Shown: one piece after another, positions 52,927-62,069 of the stretch
How positions within the stretch are numbered: the first letter of the stretch is position 1
Layout: each line of letters starts with the position of its first letter
Assembly (NCBI RefSeq): GCF_004022215.1
Contig: NZ_SAUZ01000001.1
Coordinates: 186,001-250,000 of the forward strand
Source: Paenirhodobacter populi
Lineage (GTDB): Bacteria; Pseudomonadota; Alphaproteobacteria; Rhodobacterales; Rhodobacteraceae
Length of the DNA: 64,000 bases
Direction of reading: 5' to 3'
Made by a program: the position numbers and the translations under genes
Notes under the pieces: model-generated
The model's database searches: none
What the model saw: only the letters and a program-made list of their open reading frames with translations
What the model was told of the DNA's origin: nothing

Positions 52927-54476
52927 AGCATCGCCTTCAGGGTTTCCAGATGGTCGGCCTCGGCCGCGGGCTTGTCCCAGCGGATGCGCGATATGCGCGG
53001 GAACCGCATCGCGATGCCCGAGCGGTGGCGGCCGGAACGGTTCAGCCCCTCGAACGCCACCTCGACCACCAGCAGCGGTGCGACCTGCCGCACGGGGCCG
53101 AAACGTTGAACGGTATTCTTGCGCACGAAACGGTCCAACTCGCGCAGTTCCTCGTCGGTGAAGCCGAAATAGGCCTTGCCGACCGGGACCAGATCCGCCC
53201 CGTCCCACAGGCCGAAGGTGAAATCGCTGTAAAAGCCCGAGCGTTTGCCATGCCCGCTCTGGGCATAGAGAAGCACCGCGTCGATCACCATCGGATCGCG
53301 CTTCCACTTGAACCAGGGGCCACGGGGGCGGCCGGCGATATAGGGCGTGTCGCGGCGCTTGAGCATCACCCCCTCGATCACCGGCGCAGGCGGCGCGGCG
53401 CGCAGGCGGGTGATGTCCTCCCATGCCGCGAAAGGCAGGATCGGCGACAGGTCGATGCGCTCGCGGGGAAAGCGCGCGGCCTCGAGCCGCGCGCGGCGTT
53501 CGGTCAGGGGCAGGGGGCGGAGATCTGCGCCCTCCCATGTCAGGATGTCGTAGAGCCGCAGGGTCGCCGGATGGCTTTGCAGCAGGACCCGGCCGATGGT
53601 CTTGCGCCCGAGTCGCCGTTGCAGATCGGCGAAAGGCGCAACCTCGGTCCCGCGCCGGATCAGCAGTTCGCCATCCACCGCGCCCTCGAAATCCATCGCC
53701 TCGATGATATCCGGGAAGGCGGCGCCGATCTCTTCCCCGGTGCGGGAATAGAGCCGCCGCAGCCCGCCCTCGGCCACCGCCTGCACGCGGATGCCGTCCC
53801 ATTTCCATTCGGCGAGGTAATCGGCGGGGTTCAGGGGGGCAAGCTCGGCGGGCGTGACCGGGGTCGACAGCATCACCGGCCGGAACGGCGCGGCCGAGGC
53901 GGGTTCAGGGCGGGCGCCGCCCGAAAGCCAGGCGAAAAGCGGCAGGTAGGGCGGCTCCAGCCCGTGCCAGATCTCTTCTATCTCCTCGACGCCGCGGGGG
54001 CCGGTCTGCGCCAGCGCGATGCGGGCCAGCCGCGCCGAAACGCCGACGCGCAGGTTTCCGGTGGCAAGCTTGAGGAAAGCCAGCCGCTCGGGCGGGGTCA
54101 GGCGGTCGAGCATCGCGGCGATCGCGGCGGGCAGCGCCAGCTTGCCGGTTTCACGCAGGATGCCGACCGCCTGCGACAGGGAAACCTCGGGACCGGGCGC
54201 GGGGACGGCGGGCCAGATCAGCGCGATGGTTTCCGCCAGATCGCCGACGAAATCGTAGGACAGCGCGAACAGCCGTTCGTCCACCCGCTCCCCCGCCAGC
54301 CGCCGCAACAGCGAGGGCGAGACCTGCCGCAGATCCAGCGTGCCGGTCAGCGCGGCCAGCGCCCAGCCCCGGTCGGGATCGGGCGTGGCCTCCAGATAAT
54401 GCGACAGGATCGTCAGCTTGGCGTTCCGGCCCGCGGTGAAGGCCAGCCGTTCCAGAAGGCGCGCGAAGGCTTTCAT
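52923..54476 (-). CDS. ATP-dependent DNA ligase (cisATP-type, LigB/LigC-like)
   Basis: 517 residues. N-terminal DNA-binding domain, then the nucleotidyl-transferase domain with adenylated lysine in YLAEWKWDGIRVQAVAEG (motif KxDG form KWDG), YSRTGEEIGAAFPDI (motif III), AVDGELLIR (motif IV), EGVMLKRRDTPYIAGRPRGPWFKWKRD (motifs V-Va) and OB fold. The operon context marks it as the alphaproteobacterial ligase-associated repair enzyme. Overlaps both neighbours by four bases. Confidence 0.96.
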   Translation of the reverse strand: MKAFARLLERLAFTAGRNAKLTILSHYLEATPDPDRGWALAALTGTLDLRQVSPSLLRRLAGERVDERLFALSYDFVGDLAETIALIWPAVPAPGPEVSLSQAVGILRETGKLALPAAIAAMLDRLTPPERLAFLKLATGNLRVGVSARLARIALAQTGPRGVEEIEEIWHGLEPPYLPLFAWLSGGARPEPASAAPFRPVMLSTPVTPAELAPLNPADYLAEWKWDGIRVQAVAEGGLRRLYSRTGEEIGAAFPDIIEAMDFEGAVDGELLIRRGTEVAPFADLQRRLGRKTIGRVLLQSHPATLRLYDILTWEGADLRPLPLTERRARLEAARFPRERIDLSPILPFAAWEDITRLRAAPPAPVIEGVMLKRRDTPYIAGRPRGPWFKWKRDPMVIDAVLLYAQSGHGKRSGFYSDFTFGLWDGADLVPVGKAYFGFTDEELRELDRFVRKNTVQRFGPVRQVAPLLVVEVAFEGLNRSGRHRSGIAMRFPRISRIRWDKPAAEADHLETLKAML

Positions 54477-55465
54477 TCCGGCTCGTCCTCATATCCGACC
54501 AGACGCAGCGGGCGGGCGGGGAGGCCTTGCAGTTCGCACCAGCGCATCAGCCCGTCCTCGGTGCCGTGGGTGATCCAGACCTCCTGCGGGGCGAGGTCTT
54601 GCAGCGTCGCGGTGAGCTGCGGCCAGTCGACGTGGTCGCTGATGACCAGCGGCAGCTCGATCCCCCTCTGGCGCGCCCGCGCCCGCACCGTCATCCAGCC
54701 CGAGGCGTAGCACAGCACCGGATCGCGGAACCGCTGCACCCAGGGCGAGGCAAAGGCCGAGGGCGGGGCGAGGATCAGCCGCGCCTCCTCGGGGTCCGTC
54801 GCGGGCACCAGCGGGCCAAGGTCGATGCCCTGTTCGACATGATAGTCGCACAGCCGTTTCAGCGCGCCGTGGATGGCGATGGGCGCGTCATGCCCGGCCG
54901 CGCGGGCCAGCGCGATCACCCGTTGCGCCTTGCCAAGCGCATAGGCCCCGACCAGATGCGGCCGGTCGGGAAATTCCGCCATGCTGGCGATCAGCCGTTC
55001 GGTTTCGGCCAGCGGATCGGGATGGCGAAAGATCGGCAGGCCGAAGGTCGCCTCGGTGATGAAGATATCGCAGGCGACCGGCTCCCACGGCAGGCAGGTG
55101 GGGTTCGGCGTGCGGCAGTAATCGCCGGAAATCAGGACGCGCGGGCCGTTGTCCGGCGCGATCAGGATCTGCGCCGATCCGAGGACATGGCCCGCGGGAT
55201 GGAAGCTGACCGTCACATCGCCGATCCGCAGGGGGCCGTCGGCGATCTGGCGGCGGGAGGTGAAATCCTCGCCGTAGCGGATCGCCATGATGTCGAGCGT
55301 CTGGCGCGTGGCCAGCACCGCGCCATGGCCGGGGCGGGCATGGTCGGCATGGCCGTGCGTGATCAGCGCGCGTGGAACCGGGCGGAGCGGGTCGATGTGA
55401 AAACCGCCGGGCGGGCAGTAAAGCCCCGCCTCGGTCGGGCAGACGATCTCTTCCGGCCGGATCAT
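54473..55465 (-). CDS. ligase-associated DNA exonuclease (metallo-beta-lactamase fold)
   Basis: 330 residues from ATG 55465. MBL fold with LITHGHADHARPGHGAVLA (HxHxDH), FHPAGHVLGSAQI, LISGDYCRTPNPTCLPWEPVACDIFITEATFGLP, LVISDHVDWPQL and ITHGTEDGL as in beta-CASP/SNM1-like nucleases. First gene of the four-gene operon, overlapping the ligase start by four bases. The longer frame upstream of 55465 is not homologous. Confidence 0.94.
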   Translation of the reverse strand: MIRPEEIVCPTEAGLYCPPGGFHIDPLRPVPRALITHGHADHARPGHGAVLATRQTLDIMAIRYGEDFTSRRQIADGPLRIGDVTVSFHPAGHVLGSAQILIAPDNGPRVLISGDYCRTPNPTCLPWEPVACDIFITEATFGLPIFRHPDPLAETERLIASMAEFPDRPHLVGAYALGKAQRVIALARAAGHDAPIAIHGALKRLCDYHVEQGIDLGPLVPATDPEEARLILAPPSAFASPWVQRFRDPVLCYASGWMTVRARARQRGIELPLVISDHVDWPQLTATLQDLAPQEVWITHGTEDGLMRWCELQGLPARPLRLVGYEDEPE

Positions 55466-55540
55466 GCGAAAGCCCGCCGGTTGCGGCGCCGTCTCTTGCC
55501 GATAGCGGATCTGTCGGGGGTGCGCGCCATCTTGCCTCTG

Positions 55541-55580
55541 TCGTTCCGGACGGAGAACGACCGGCCGGAGGAACGGTTCC
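55541..55580. promoter_or_regulatory. two small dyads in the exonuclease / glycosyltransferase divergent gap
   Basis: TCGTTC/GAACGA with an eight-base spacer (55541-55560) and GGAACGGTTCC (55570-55580), 76-115 bases upstream of the exonuclease start. Candidate operator sites; they lack the direct GTTC-N7-GTTC spacing of an alphaproteobacterial LexA box. Nothing else stands out in the 278-base gap. Confidence 0.3.
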
Positions 55581-55743
55581 AAAAGGGGCGGGTCGGTTCC
55601 CCGGACGCCACGCAAGACGCCCCCGGAACCGGACAGCCCTCATGGCGTTATGACATGAGCCCGAGGGGCACCTGCTATCACAATAAGGAAACGATGCGTG
55701 CCACCCCATGAAAATGGGGAGTGGTTCTGTGTGGGAGTGAAGG

Positions 55744-57249
55744 ATGAATCTCGCCTCTTTCAGCAAGGGACCCGAGGGCGGAAGGCTCCCCGTGACGCTC
55801 GCATTGTTGGGGGCCTTGTGCCTCGTTTCGATCGTGTGTCTTTATCCGGTCATCCTCGCGACGATTTCGTTTCTGGCGCAAGTATCGCTGTTTATCCTCA
55901 ATGGCATCGCCGCGCTGCTGGCGCATCGGGGCGATGCGGGCATTCCCGTCGCCATCGAGGCGCAGTCCGAGGGGCTGGTCTTTTCCGTGCATGTGCCGAC
56001 CCATGACGAGCCCCCGCATCTTGTGATCGCGACGCTCGCCGCGCTGCGGGCGCAGAAAAACGCGCCGCCCTACGAGGTCATCGTGATCGACAACAATACC
56101 AGGGATCCGGCGGTCTGGTTGCCGGTGGAACAATGGTGCCGGGAAAACCCGCTCTTTCGGTTCCTGCACAGGGAGGGCGTGGTGGGGGCAAAGGCCGGTG
56201 CGCTCAATATCGCGCTGGCGCAGAGCCGCCCGGACGCCACCCATATCGTCACGGTCGATGCCGATTATCAGGTCCAGCCCGACTTCCTGACGGTCGCGGC
56301 GGCGGAGATCGCGGCGCGGCGGGTCGATTTCGTGCAGTTTCCGCAGGCCTATCGCTGTTGCGACGCGGCGGGGTCGGGAATCGCGCTGGAGCTGTCCGAT
56401 TATTTCGACCGTCACGCCCGCGCCGCCAACCGGGCGGATGCGATGCTGCTGACCGGCACGCTGAGCGTCATCCGCAAGGAGGCGCTCCTGGAGGTCGGCG
56501 GCTGGTCCGCCCGCACCGCCACCGAGGATGCGGAGCTGGGATTGCGGCTTTGCGAGGCGGGCTTTCGCGGCGCTTTCGCCCGGCAGGTCGTGGGGCGCGG
56601 CCTCTTGCCCCTGACGCTGAATGCGCTGCATCGCCAGCGGTTCAGATGGGCTTCGGGCAATATGCGCACGCTGTTGCTGTGGCTGTCGGGACGGACGACC
56701 GGCGCGGCGCGGCCGCGGCTGGCGCGGCAGGTTCTGGCGGCGACGCAACTGACCGCCTGGGTGAACTTCGCGCTGCCTGCGGCCCTGGCGCTGCTGATCT
56801 CGGCGGTGCAGATGGCCGCGCATGTGCCGGCCGGGGCGCAGGGCGCCGCGATCGCCTTTGCGACCTTGCTGCTTGTGATGGCCTCGGCGGCAATTCCGCT
56901 GGTCGTCGCGGGCAACGGCAGCATGGCGCATGTCGCAACCGCGGTCTCTACCCGCATCGCCTTGCTGCCCACCGCCGCCGCCGCGACGGTCGCGGGCATG
57001 TTCCCCGGCGTTCAGGTTTTCAGGGTGACGCCGAAGGCGATCTGCGGCGCGCGCGGCAAGGCCGACCCGCCCGTGGCGATGATCGTCGCCTCTGTCTGCG
57101 GTGTCGGGCTGGTGGCGGCGGGGCTGGCGATGGGGTCGCTGCCGCTGACGGGCGGCGGGGTCTTGCTGCTCCTGCCGCTGCTGGCCGCGGGGCTCACCGC
57201 CCGGGGGCTGGCCGGTTACGCCTCGGTCCTGCGCATGAGGGAGGTCTGA
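55744..57249 (+). CDS. membrane glycosyltransferase family 2 (processive, cellulose synthase-like)
   Basis: 501 residues. Two N-terminal membrane helices (residues 15-60), a cytoplasmic GT-A domain with FSVHVPTHDEPPHLVIATLAALRAQ, the nucleotide and metal site VTVDADYQVQPDFL, the TED motif RTATEDAELGLRLCEAGF and QRFRW, then four to five C-terminal helices. D, DxD, TED, QxxRW are all present, so it should be a processive or lipid-linked glycosyltransferase at the inner membrane. First gene of a seven-gene operon; GTGAAGG before the ATG. The sugar is unknown. Confidence 0.88.
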   Translation: MNLASFSKGPEGGRLPVTLALLGALCLVSIVCLYPVILATISFLAQVSLFILNGIAALLAHRGDAGIPVAIEAQSEGLVFSVHVPTHDEPPHLVIATLAALRAQKNAPPYEVIVIDNNTRDPAVWLPVEQWCRENPLFRFLHREGVVGAKAGALNIALAQSRPDATHIVTVDADYQVQPDFLTVAAAEIAARRVDFVQFPQAYRCCDAAGSGIALELSDYFDRHARAANRADAMLLTGTLSVIRKEALLEVGGWSARTATEDAELGLRLCEAGFRGAFARQVVGRGLLPLTLNALHRQRFRWASGNMRTLLLWLSGRTTGAARPRLARQVLAATQLTAWVNFALPAALALLISAVQMAAHVPAGAQGAAIAFATLLLVMASAAIPLVVAGNGSMAHVATAVSTRIALLPTAAAATVAGMFPGVQVFRVTPKAICGARGKADPPVAMIVASVCGVGLVAAGLAMGSLPLTGGGVLLLLPLLAAGLTARGLAGYASVLRMREV

Positions 57250-57250
57250 C

Positions 57251-58192
57251 ATGGTGTTTCCCGCCGCCGTCGTCATCCCGACATGGAACCGCGCGCATCT
57301 GATCGCCAAGGCGGTCGAGGCCGCTTTGGCGCAATCACATCCGGACAGGGTGATCGTCGTCGTGGATGACGGATCGACCGACGGGACCCGTGCCGCGCTT
57401 TCCCCCTATCTCGCCCATCCGGATGTCGTGCTGGTCGAGCTGGCGCAGAACGCGGGCACCGCGCAGGCGAAGAACGTGGGCATCCTGCTGGCCGCCGGCC
57501 GCGCGGTGACGTTTCACGATTCCGACGACCTGCCGCACCGCGACAAGGTGCTGCGGCAGGCGCTGGTGATGGCGCGCGGGGATGTCGGCGCGGATCCCTG
57601 CCTGAACTGGGCGCTTGCCGGGCAGACCCCCGGCGGCACGCTGCGGATCGGCGCGGTGCTGCATCACCATGCCCTTGTCCTGCCCGATGGCCGCCGGGTG
57701 GAGATCACGCGCGAGCTTTCGCTGATCGACGACATGTTCCCGAACTTGCAGATGGGATCGGAGGTGCCGGGCGACTGGACGCATGTCAACTCGGGCCTGT
57801 TCCACCCCGATCTGTTCGCCCGCCTTGGCGGTTTCATCGACGGGATCGAGGAGGACAGGGAGTTCCGCAACCGCGTGATCCTGTCGGGGGAAATCGTGTG
57901 GATGATCCGCGACGTGCTGATGACCAAGATCGAGACCCCGGATTCCCTCTCGCAGTCGCGGGCGACGGGTTATGACAGCGACCGCCGCAGGCGGGACCGG
58001 GAGGAGGTCTGGTCGCGGATCGACCACTGGCTCAGGACCCGTCAGGTGCAGCCGGTGGAGATCGATCTGGGCGATCTCGGCATTTCGCGGATATCGAATG
58101 CGGGCCGCGTCGGGCTGTCGGATGCGCTGGCGACGGCGCGGTCGCGCGAAACCGTCCGGCGGGCGATTGCGCGGGGGATGGACAATGGCTGA
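57251..58192 (+). CDS. glycosyltransferase family 2, soluble
   Basis: 313 residues, GT-A fold: VVIPTWNRAHLIAKAVEAALAQSHPDRVIVVVDDGSTDGTRAAL, TAQAKNVGILLAAGRAVTFHDSDDLPHRDKV with the metal-binding DSDD. The C-terminal third is family-specific. One base after the preceding stop; overlaps the next gene by eight bases. Acceptor and donor unknown. Confidence 0.85.
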   Translation: MVFPAAVVIPTWNRAHLIAKAVEAALAQSHPDRVIVVVDDGSTDGTRAALSPYLAHPDVVLVELAQNAGTAQAKNVGILLAAGRAVTFHDSDDLPHRDKVLRQALVMARGDVGADPCLNWALAGQTPGGTLRIGAVLHHHALVLPDGRRVEITRELSLIDDMFPNLQMGSEVPGDWTHVNSGLFHPDLFARLGGFIDGIEEDREFRNRVILSGEIVWMIRDVLMTKIETPDSLSQSRATGYDSDRRRRDREEVWSRIDHWLRTRQVQPVEIDLGDLGISRISNAGRVGLSDALATARSRETVRRAIARGMDNG

Positions 58193-59225
58193 CCTCCGGA
58201 TCGTGGATCCCTGCGCGCCGCGACCCTACGACACGGTGCAGTCCCTGCGCGGTCTGGGCGGGACCGAGGCGACCGTCCTGCGCATCGCGAACGCCTTGTC
58301 GGGTGAGCTTGACGTGGTGATCGAGCAGGCCACGCGGTCGTCTTCGCTCCGCCTCGACGGGGTCAGGTTCCGGCCGATGGATCTGGCCGTGCCTCTGGGC
58401 CGGGTCATCGTGGTGATCAACGCATGGAAGGTCGCCCTGCGCCTGCGCCGCACCAATCCCGATGCGCGGATCTGCCTGTGGCTGCATGTCCATCCCGGCC
58501 GGCACAACCGGCAGATGGGGCAGCGCCTGCGCGAGGCGGATATCGCCGTCATCTGCGTTTCGCGCAGCCATGCCGGGACGCTGAGCCGTTTTCTGCCCGT
58601 GCGGCCCCGAACGGGCTTCATCCACAACCCGGTGTCGGACGATCTGCGCCCTGATGACACCCCGCGCGACAGGGACCGGCTGGTGTTCGCCAGCTCGCCC
58701 CACAAGGGCCTGCCTGAGGTCGTGCGGATCTTCTACGAGGCACGGCGCGTCCTTCCGGGGCTGAAGCTCGTTCTGGCGAATCCGGGGTATCTGCGCTGGC
58801 CCATGCCGCTGCTGCCGACGGGCACGCTGGTGCGCGGGTCCCTGACGCATGACGAGGTGATCGCCGAATTCCGCCGCTCGCTATGCCTGTTCTATCCGCA
58901 AAGCGGGTTCGCCGAGACCTTCGGGCTGGTGATCGCCGAGGCGAATGCCGTGGGCTGCCCGGCCCTGCTGCACGGCGACATCGGCGCCAATCGAGAGATC
59001 GCCTCGACCCCGGATCAATGCGTGGATGCCGGGGATCTGGACGCCATCCTCGCACGGCTGACCGAATGGCGCGCCGCGCCGCCGCGCATTGGCGTCAGGC
59101 CCGAATTCCGGCTGTCCGCGGTGGCATCCGTGTGGCTCGACATGGTGAGGTCCGGGGATGGCGCGCTCCCCGGTGCCGATGCCGTGGAAGGCCAGTTCAC
59201 CGCGCGCGAGGGGGCCGGGTCATGA
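58185..59225 (+). CDS. glycosyltransferase family 4-like
   Basis: 346 residues from ATG 58185. GT-B type: LRGLGGTEATVLRIANALSGELDV near the N-terminus, ICVSRSHAGTLSRFLPVRP, VFASSPHKGLPEVVRIFYEARRVLPGLKLVLANPG, LCLFYPQSGFAETFGLVIAEANAVGCPALLHGDIGANRE, the E-x7-E region of GT4. The nested start avoids a long non-homologous extension. Overlaps both neighbours. Confidence 0.82.
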   Translation: MADLRIVDPCAPRPYDTVQSLRGLGGTEATVLRIANALSGELDVVIEQATRSSSLRLDGVRFRPMDLAVPLGRVIVVINAWKVALRLRRTNPDARICLWLHVHPGRHNRQMGQRLREADIAVICVSRSHAGTLSRFLPVRPRTGFIHNPVSDDLRPDDTPRDRDRLVFASSPHKGLPEVVRIFYEARRVLPGLKLVLANPGYLRWPMPLLPTGTLVRGSLTHDEVIAEFRRSLCLFYPQSGFAETFGLVIAEANAVGCPALLHGDIGANREIASTPDQCVDAGDLDAILARLTEWRAAPPRIGVRPEFRLSAVASVWLDMVRSGDGALPGADAVEGQFTAREGAGS

Positions 59226-60316
59226 ATTTCCCCCGCAGCCGGCAGATGGAACGCTTTGGAAACCAGTCGGGCTGGCGGGTGGCCGTGGTGATCCCGGCCC
59301 GCAACGAACAGGACCGCATCCGGGGCTGCCTAGATGCCCTTGCCGCAAGCCTTGCGCGGGCGCGCTGCCCGGGCGGTATCGTTCTTGTGGTCAACAACAC
59401 CGATGACGCGACCGCCGCGATCGCGCGTGACTGGTGGGGGGCGCATCCCGACAGTCCGGGGATCCTGCTCGACTGCGAAAGCCCCGCGGATCAGGCCGGC
59501 GTGGGCTGGGCGCGCCGGCAGGGGCTGGACGCCGCCTCCGCGCAATTGCCGCAAGACGGCAACCTGATGACCTCGGACGCCGATGCGCGTGTCGATCCGG
59601 GCTGGGTCGCGGCGAATCTTGCCGAACTCACACAGGCCGATCTGATCTGCGGCACGGTCCGCCCGATGGAGGCGGAACTGTCCCGCCTTCCCGACGCCTT
59701 CGGCCGCCACGGCCCGCGCGAGGGCGCCTATATGCAGGCGATCGTGCGGCTGATCTCGACGCTCGATCCGCAGCCGCATGATCCCGCCCCCGCGCATCGC
59801 AACGCCGCCGGGGCGAGCCTTGCGTTTTCCGCGCGGCTTCATGCCGATGTGGGCGGTATGCCCTGCCTGCCGATCCGCGAGGACCGGGTGTTCGTCGGGA
59901 ATGCCGAGGCGCGCGACTGGCGCATCCGATATGCCGGCGCCCCCGTCGTTCTGGCGTCCTGCCGGCTGACCGGCCGGACCGGGGGCGGCATGGCCGCGGC
60001 GCTCCGCGCGCGCATCGAGGAGGACGATCCGCTGTGCGACGAGTTGCTGGAACCCGCCCGGACGGCCTTGCTGCGCTATGGGCTGAAGGGGCAGTTGCGG
60101 CGGTCATGGCCGGATGGGGCGCTGGTCGGGGTGCTGACGCCGCACCTTCCGCCGGGGCGTGATCGAGGCGGGCATTTCGGCGCCTTCTGGCGGCTGGTCG
60201 AGAATGCCCTGCCCGGGCTGCGGCCCGTCCGCCTGCGGCAAAGCGATCTGCCCGCGCAGCAGAAGATCCTGAACGACTGGTTCGCCGGGCAGCCCCCCGG
60301 CAGGGAGAGGACATGA
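59222..60316 (+). CDS. glycosyltransferase family 2
   Basis: 364 residues. WRVAVVIPARNEQDRIRGCLDALAASLARARC, VVNNTDDATAAIARDWW, LMTSDADARVDPGWVAANL (DxD-type), GASLAFSARLHADVGGMPCLPIREDRVFVG. Similar to GT2 proteins that sit next to PIG-L deacetylases and acyl-CoA dehydrogenases in other alphaproteobacteria. ATGA overlap with both neighbours. Confidence 0.82.
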   Translation: MNFPRSRQMERFGNQSGWRVAVVIPARNEQDRIRGCLDALAASLARARCPGGIVLVVNNTDDATAAIARDWWGAHPDSPGILLDCESPADQAGVGWARRQGLDAASAQLPQDGNLMTSDADARVDPGWVAANLAELTQADLICGTVRPMEAELSRLPDAFGRHGPREGAYMQAIVRLISTLDPQPHDPAPAHRNAAGASLAFSARLHADVGGMPCLPIREDRVFVGNAEARDWRIRYAGAPVVLASCRLTGRTGGGMAAALRARIEEDDPLCDELLEPARTALLRYGLKGQLRRSWPDGALVGVLTPHLPPGRDRGGHFGAFWRLVENALPGLRPVRLRQSDLPAQQKILNDWFAGQPPGRERT

Positions 60317-61356
60317 CAGGGATTGCCGCGGTCATGGATGCAATCGCCGCGCGGGCCGGGGATGCCGATCAGGGCAGGGCCGGTCTGGACGCGGATATCC
60401 GGCTGCTCTTTGTGTCGGGCGTGCTTGAACGGCTTGTCGCCACCGCCTCGGGTTCCCGGGTGCGCGAGGCGGTCACGCTCTTTCGTTCGCTGGGGCGCGC
60501 GAGCCTGTCCGTCGGGCGGCTGGCCGAGGGACATGTGAACGCGCTGCGCCTGATCGATCTGTATGGGAGCGAGGATCAGATCGCCCGCTTCCGCATGGCC
60601 GCGGCAGATGGGGAACTGTTCGGCGTCTGGGGGGCCGAGGGGGCGGTCGCCGTCTCGATCGAGAGGACCGATGGTCAGGTCGCCCGTCTGGCGGGCGGCA
60701 AGCGGTTCTGTTCCGGCCTCGGTCTGGTGCGCCACGCGGTGGTGACGGCGCGTGGCGAAGAGGGGGTTCAGCTTGTCATCGTGGATGCGGGGGATCCGCG
60801 GCGTCAGGATGCCTCGGGCTGGAAGACGACCGGGATGCGGGCCACGGAATCGGGATCTTACGACCTGAACGGAATCCGCGGCGAACTGCTTGGCAAGCCC
60901 GGCGATTACCTGCGCGAACCGTGGTTCGAGGGCGGTATCTGGCGCTATGCGGCGCTGCATTGCGGCGCGCTCGAAGCCCTGGCCGACGCGGTGCGCGACC
61001 GGGTGGCGATGCTCGACGATCCCGGCCCGATGCGGGCGGCGCGGCTGGTCGAGCTGACCCGCCTTGCGCAGACGGCGCGGCTTTGGGTCGAACATGCCGC
61101 CGGGGCGGTCGAGGCGGCCGACTCGCCGGATATCGTCGCGGCCCTTCTGGCGCGGGAGGCGGTGGAAGAGGCCTGCCTGCGCGGGATCGCCATCGCGGAC
61201 AGGGCACTGGGCACGCGGGCCTTCATGGAGGGGACCGCGGTCGAACGGATCCGGCGCGATCTGGCCTTCTTCCTGCGTCAGGCCAATCTGGACGGAAAGA
61301 CGCAACTGGCGGCGCGCCTGATCCTGAACCGCGCCCGCGATGGGGGATCCACATGA
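60313..61356 (+). CDS. acyl-CoA dehydrogenase family protein, short form
   Basis: 347 residues, shorter than typical acyl-CoA dehydrogenases (about 380) and weakly conserved. The middle beta domain (GELFGVWGAEGAVAVSIERTDGQVARLAGGKRFCSGLGLVRHAVVTA) and C-terminal helical bundle are recognisable; a catalytic glutamate cannot be assigned. In this cluster it may desaturate or oxidise a carrier-bound or nucleotide-sugar-linked acyl or amine; this is inference. Four-base overlaps on both sides. Confidence 0.72.
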   Translation: MTGIAAVMDAIAARAGDADQGRAGLDADIRLLFVSGVLERLVATASGSRVREAVTLFRSLGRASLSVGRLAEGHVNALRLIDLYGSEDQIARFRMAAADGELFGVWGAEGAVAVSIERTDGQVARLAGGKRFCSGLGLVRHAVVTARGEEGVQLVIVDAGDPRRQDASGWKTTGMRATESGSYDLNGIRGELLGKPGDYLREPWFEGGIWRYAALHCGALEALADAVRDRVAMLDDPGPMRAARLVELTRLAQTARLWVEHAAGAVEAADSPDIVAALLAREAVEEACLRGIAIADRALGTRAFMEGTAVERIRRDLAFFLRQANLDGKTQLAARLILNRARDGGST

Positions 61357-62069
61357 TCAGCGCCTTCCTTCGCCACGCGGGCCGCGCCCCGCTTGTCGCC
61401 GCCGACGAGATCGCCGGAGGCGGCAATGTCCTGCTGCTGGCGCCGCATCCAGATGACGAGACGCTTGGCTGCGGCCAGCTGATCGCGGCGCTGACCCGAC
61501 AGGGGGTCACGGTGCAGGTGGCCGTCGTGACGGATGGCGGGGCCTCGCATCCCCGCTCGCGCCTCTGGCCGCGCGAGAGGCTGGCGGCGCTGCGGGCCGC
61601 CGAGGTGCGCGAGGCCATTGCCCTGATCGGGGGCGGGCAGGCGCCGCCGCCCGTCCTGCTCGGTTATCCCGATCTGGCGGCCCCGGATGATCCGGCCGCG
61701 CGCGCCGAGGCGGTTGCGAGAATATGGGCATCAAGGCCCGGAAACTGCCGCGCCGTCCTGTCGACGTGGGAGGGCGATCCCCACCCGGATCATCAGCGCG
61801 TCGCGAAAATCGCGCGGCTGCTGTGCGCGCAGTCGCCGGGGTTGTCGCATTGGGCCTATCCCGTCTGGGGACGTTTTGAACAGGCGGTGCCGCAGGGGCG
61901 GATGGTCCGCTTCGACGATCCCCTGCTGCACGCTCTGAAGGCCCGCGCGCTGGCCGCGCACAAAAGCCAGATGACGGACCTTGTGCCGGACGATCCCACC
62001 GGCTTCGTGATGCCCGCGGACCAGCAGAGGCATTTCCTGACCCATCCGGAGATCTTCCTCCATGTCTGA
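61353..62069 (+). CDS. PIG-L family N-deacetylase
   Basis: 238 residues. Zinc motif LLLAPHPDDETLGCGQLIAAL (His32, Asp34-Asp35-Glu36) and WEGDPHPDHQRVAKIARLL supplying the third ligand. PIG-L/LmbE enzymes deacetylate N-acetylglucosamine on lipid, inositol or glycan carriers. Overlaps the methyltransferase by eight bases. The active site looks intact. Confidence 0.88.
   Translation: MISAFLRHAGRAPLVAADEIAGGGNVLLLAPHPDDETLGCGQLIAALTRQGVTVQVAVVTDGGASHPRSRLWPRERLAALRAAEVREAIALIGGGQAPPPVLLGYPDLAAPDDPAARAEAVARIWASRPGNCRAVLSTWEGDPHPDHQRVAKIARLLCAQSPGLSHWAYPVWGRFEQAVPQGRMVRFDDPLLHALKARALAAHKSQMTDLVPDDPTGFVMPADQQRHFLTHPEIFLHV

Noticed and set aside
50524-53808. 1094-residue form of the helicase
   Set aside because: The extra 294 N-terminal residues are the ligase gene read out of frame; the GTG at 52926 overlapping the ligase stop begins the conserved sequence.
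55541-55600. LexA box upstream of the repair operon
   Set aside because: GTTC and GAAC elements occur but none at the required direct GTTC-N7-GTTC spacing.
60313-61356. Assignment as a fatty-acid beta-oxidation acyl-CoA dehydrogenase
   Set aside because: Short, no clear catalytic glutamate and embedded in a glycan operon with overlapping genes; family membership kept, function left open.
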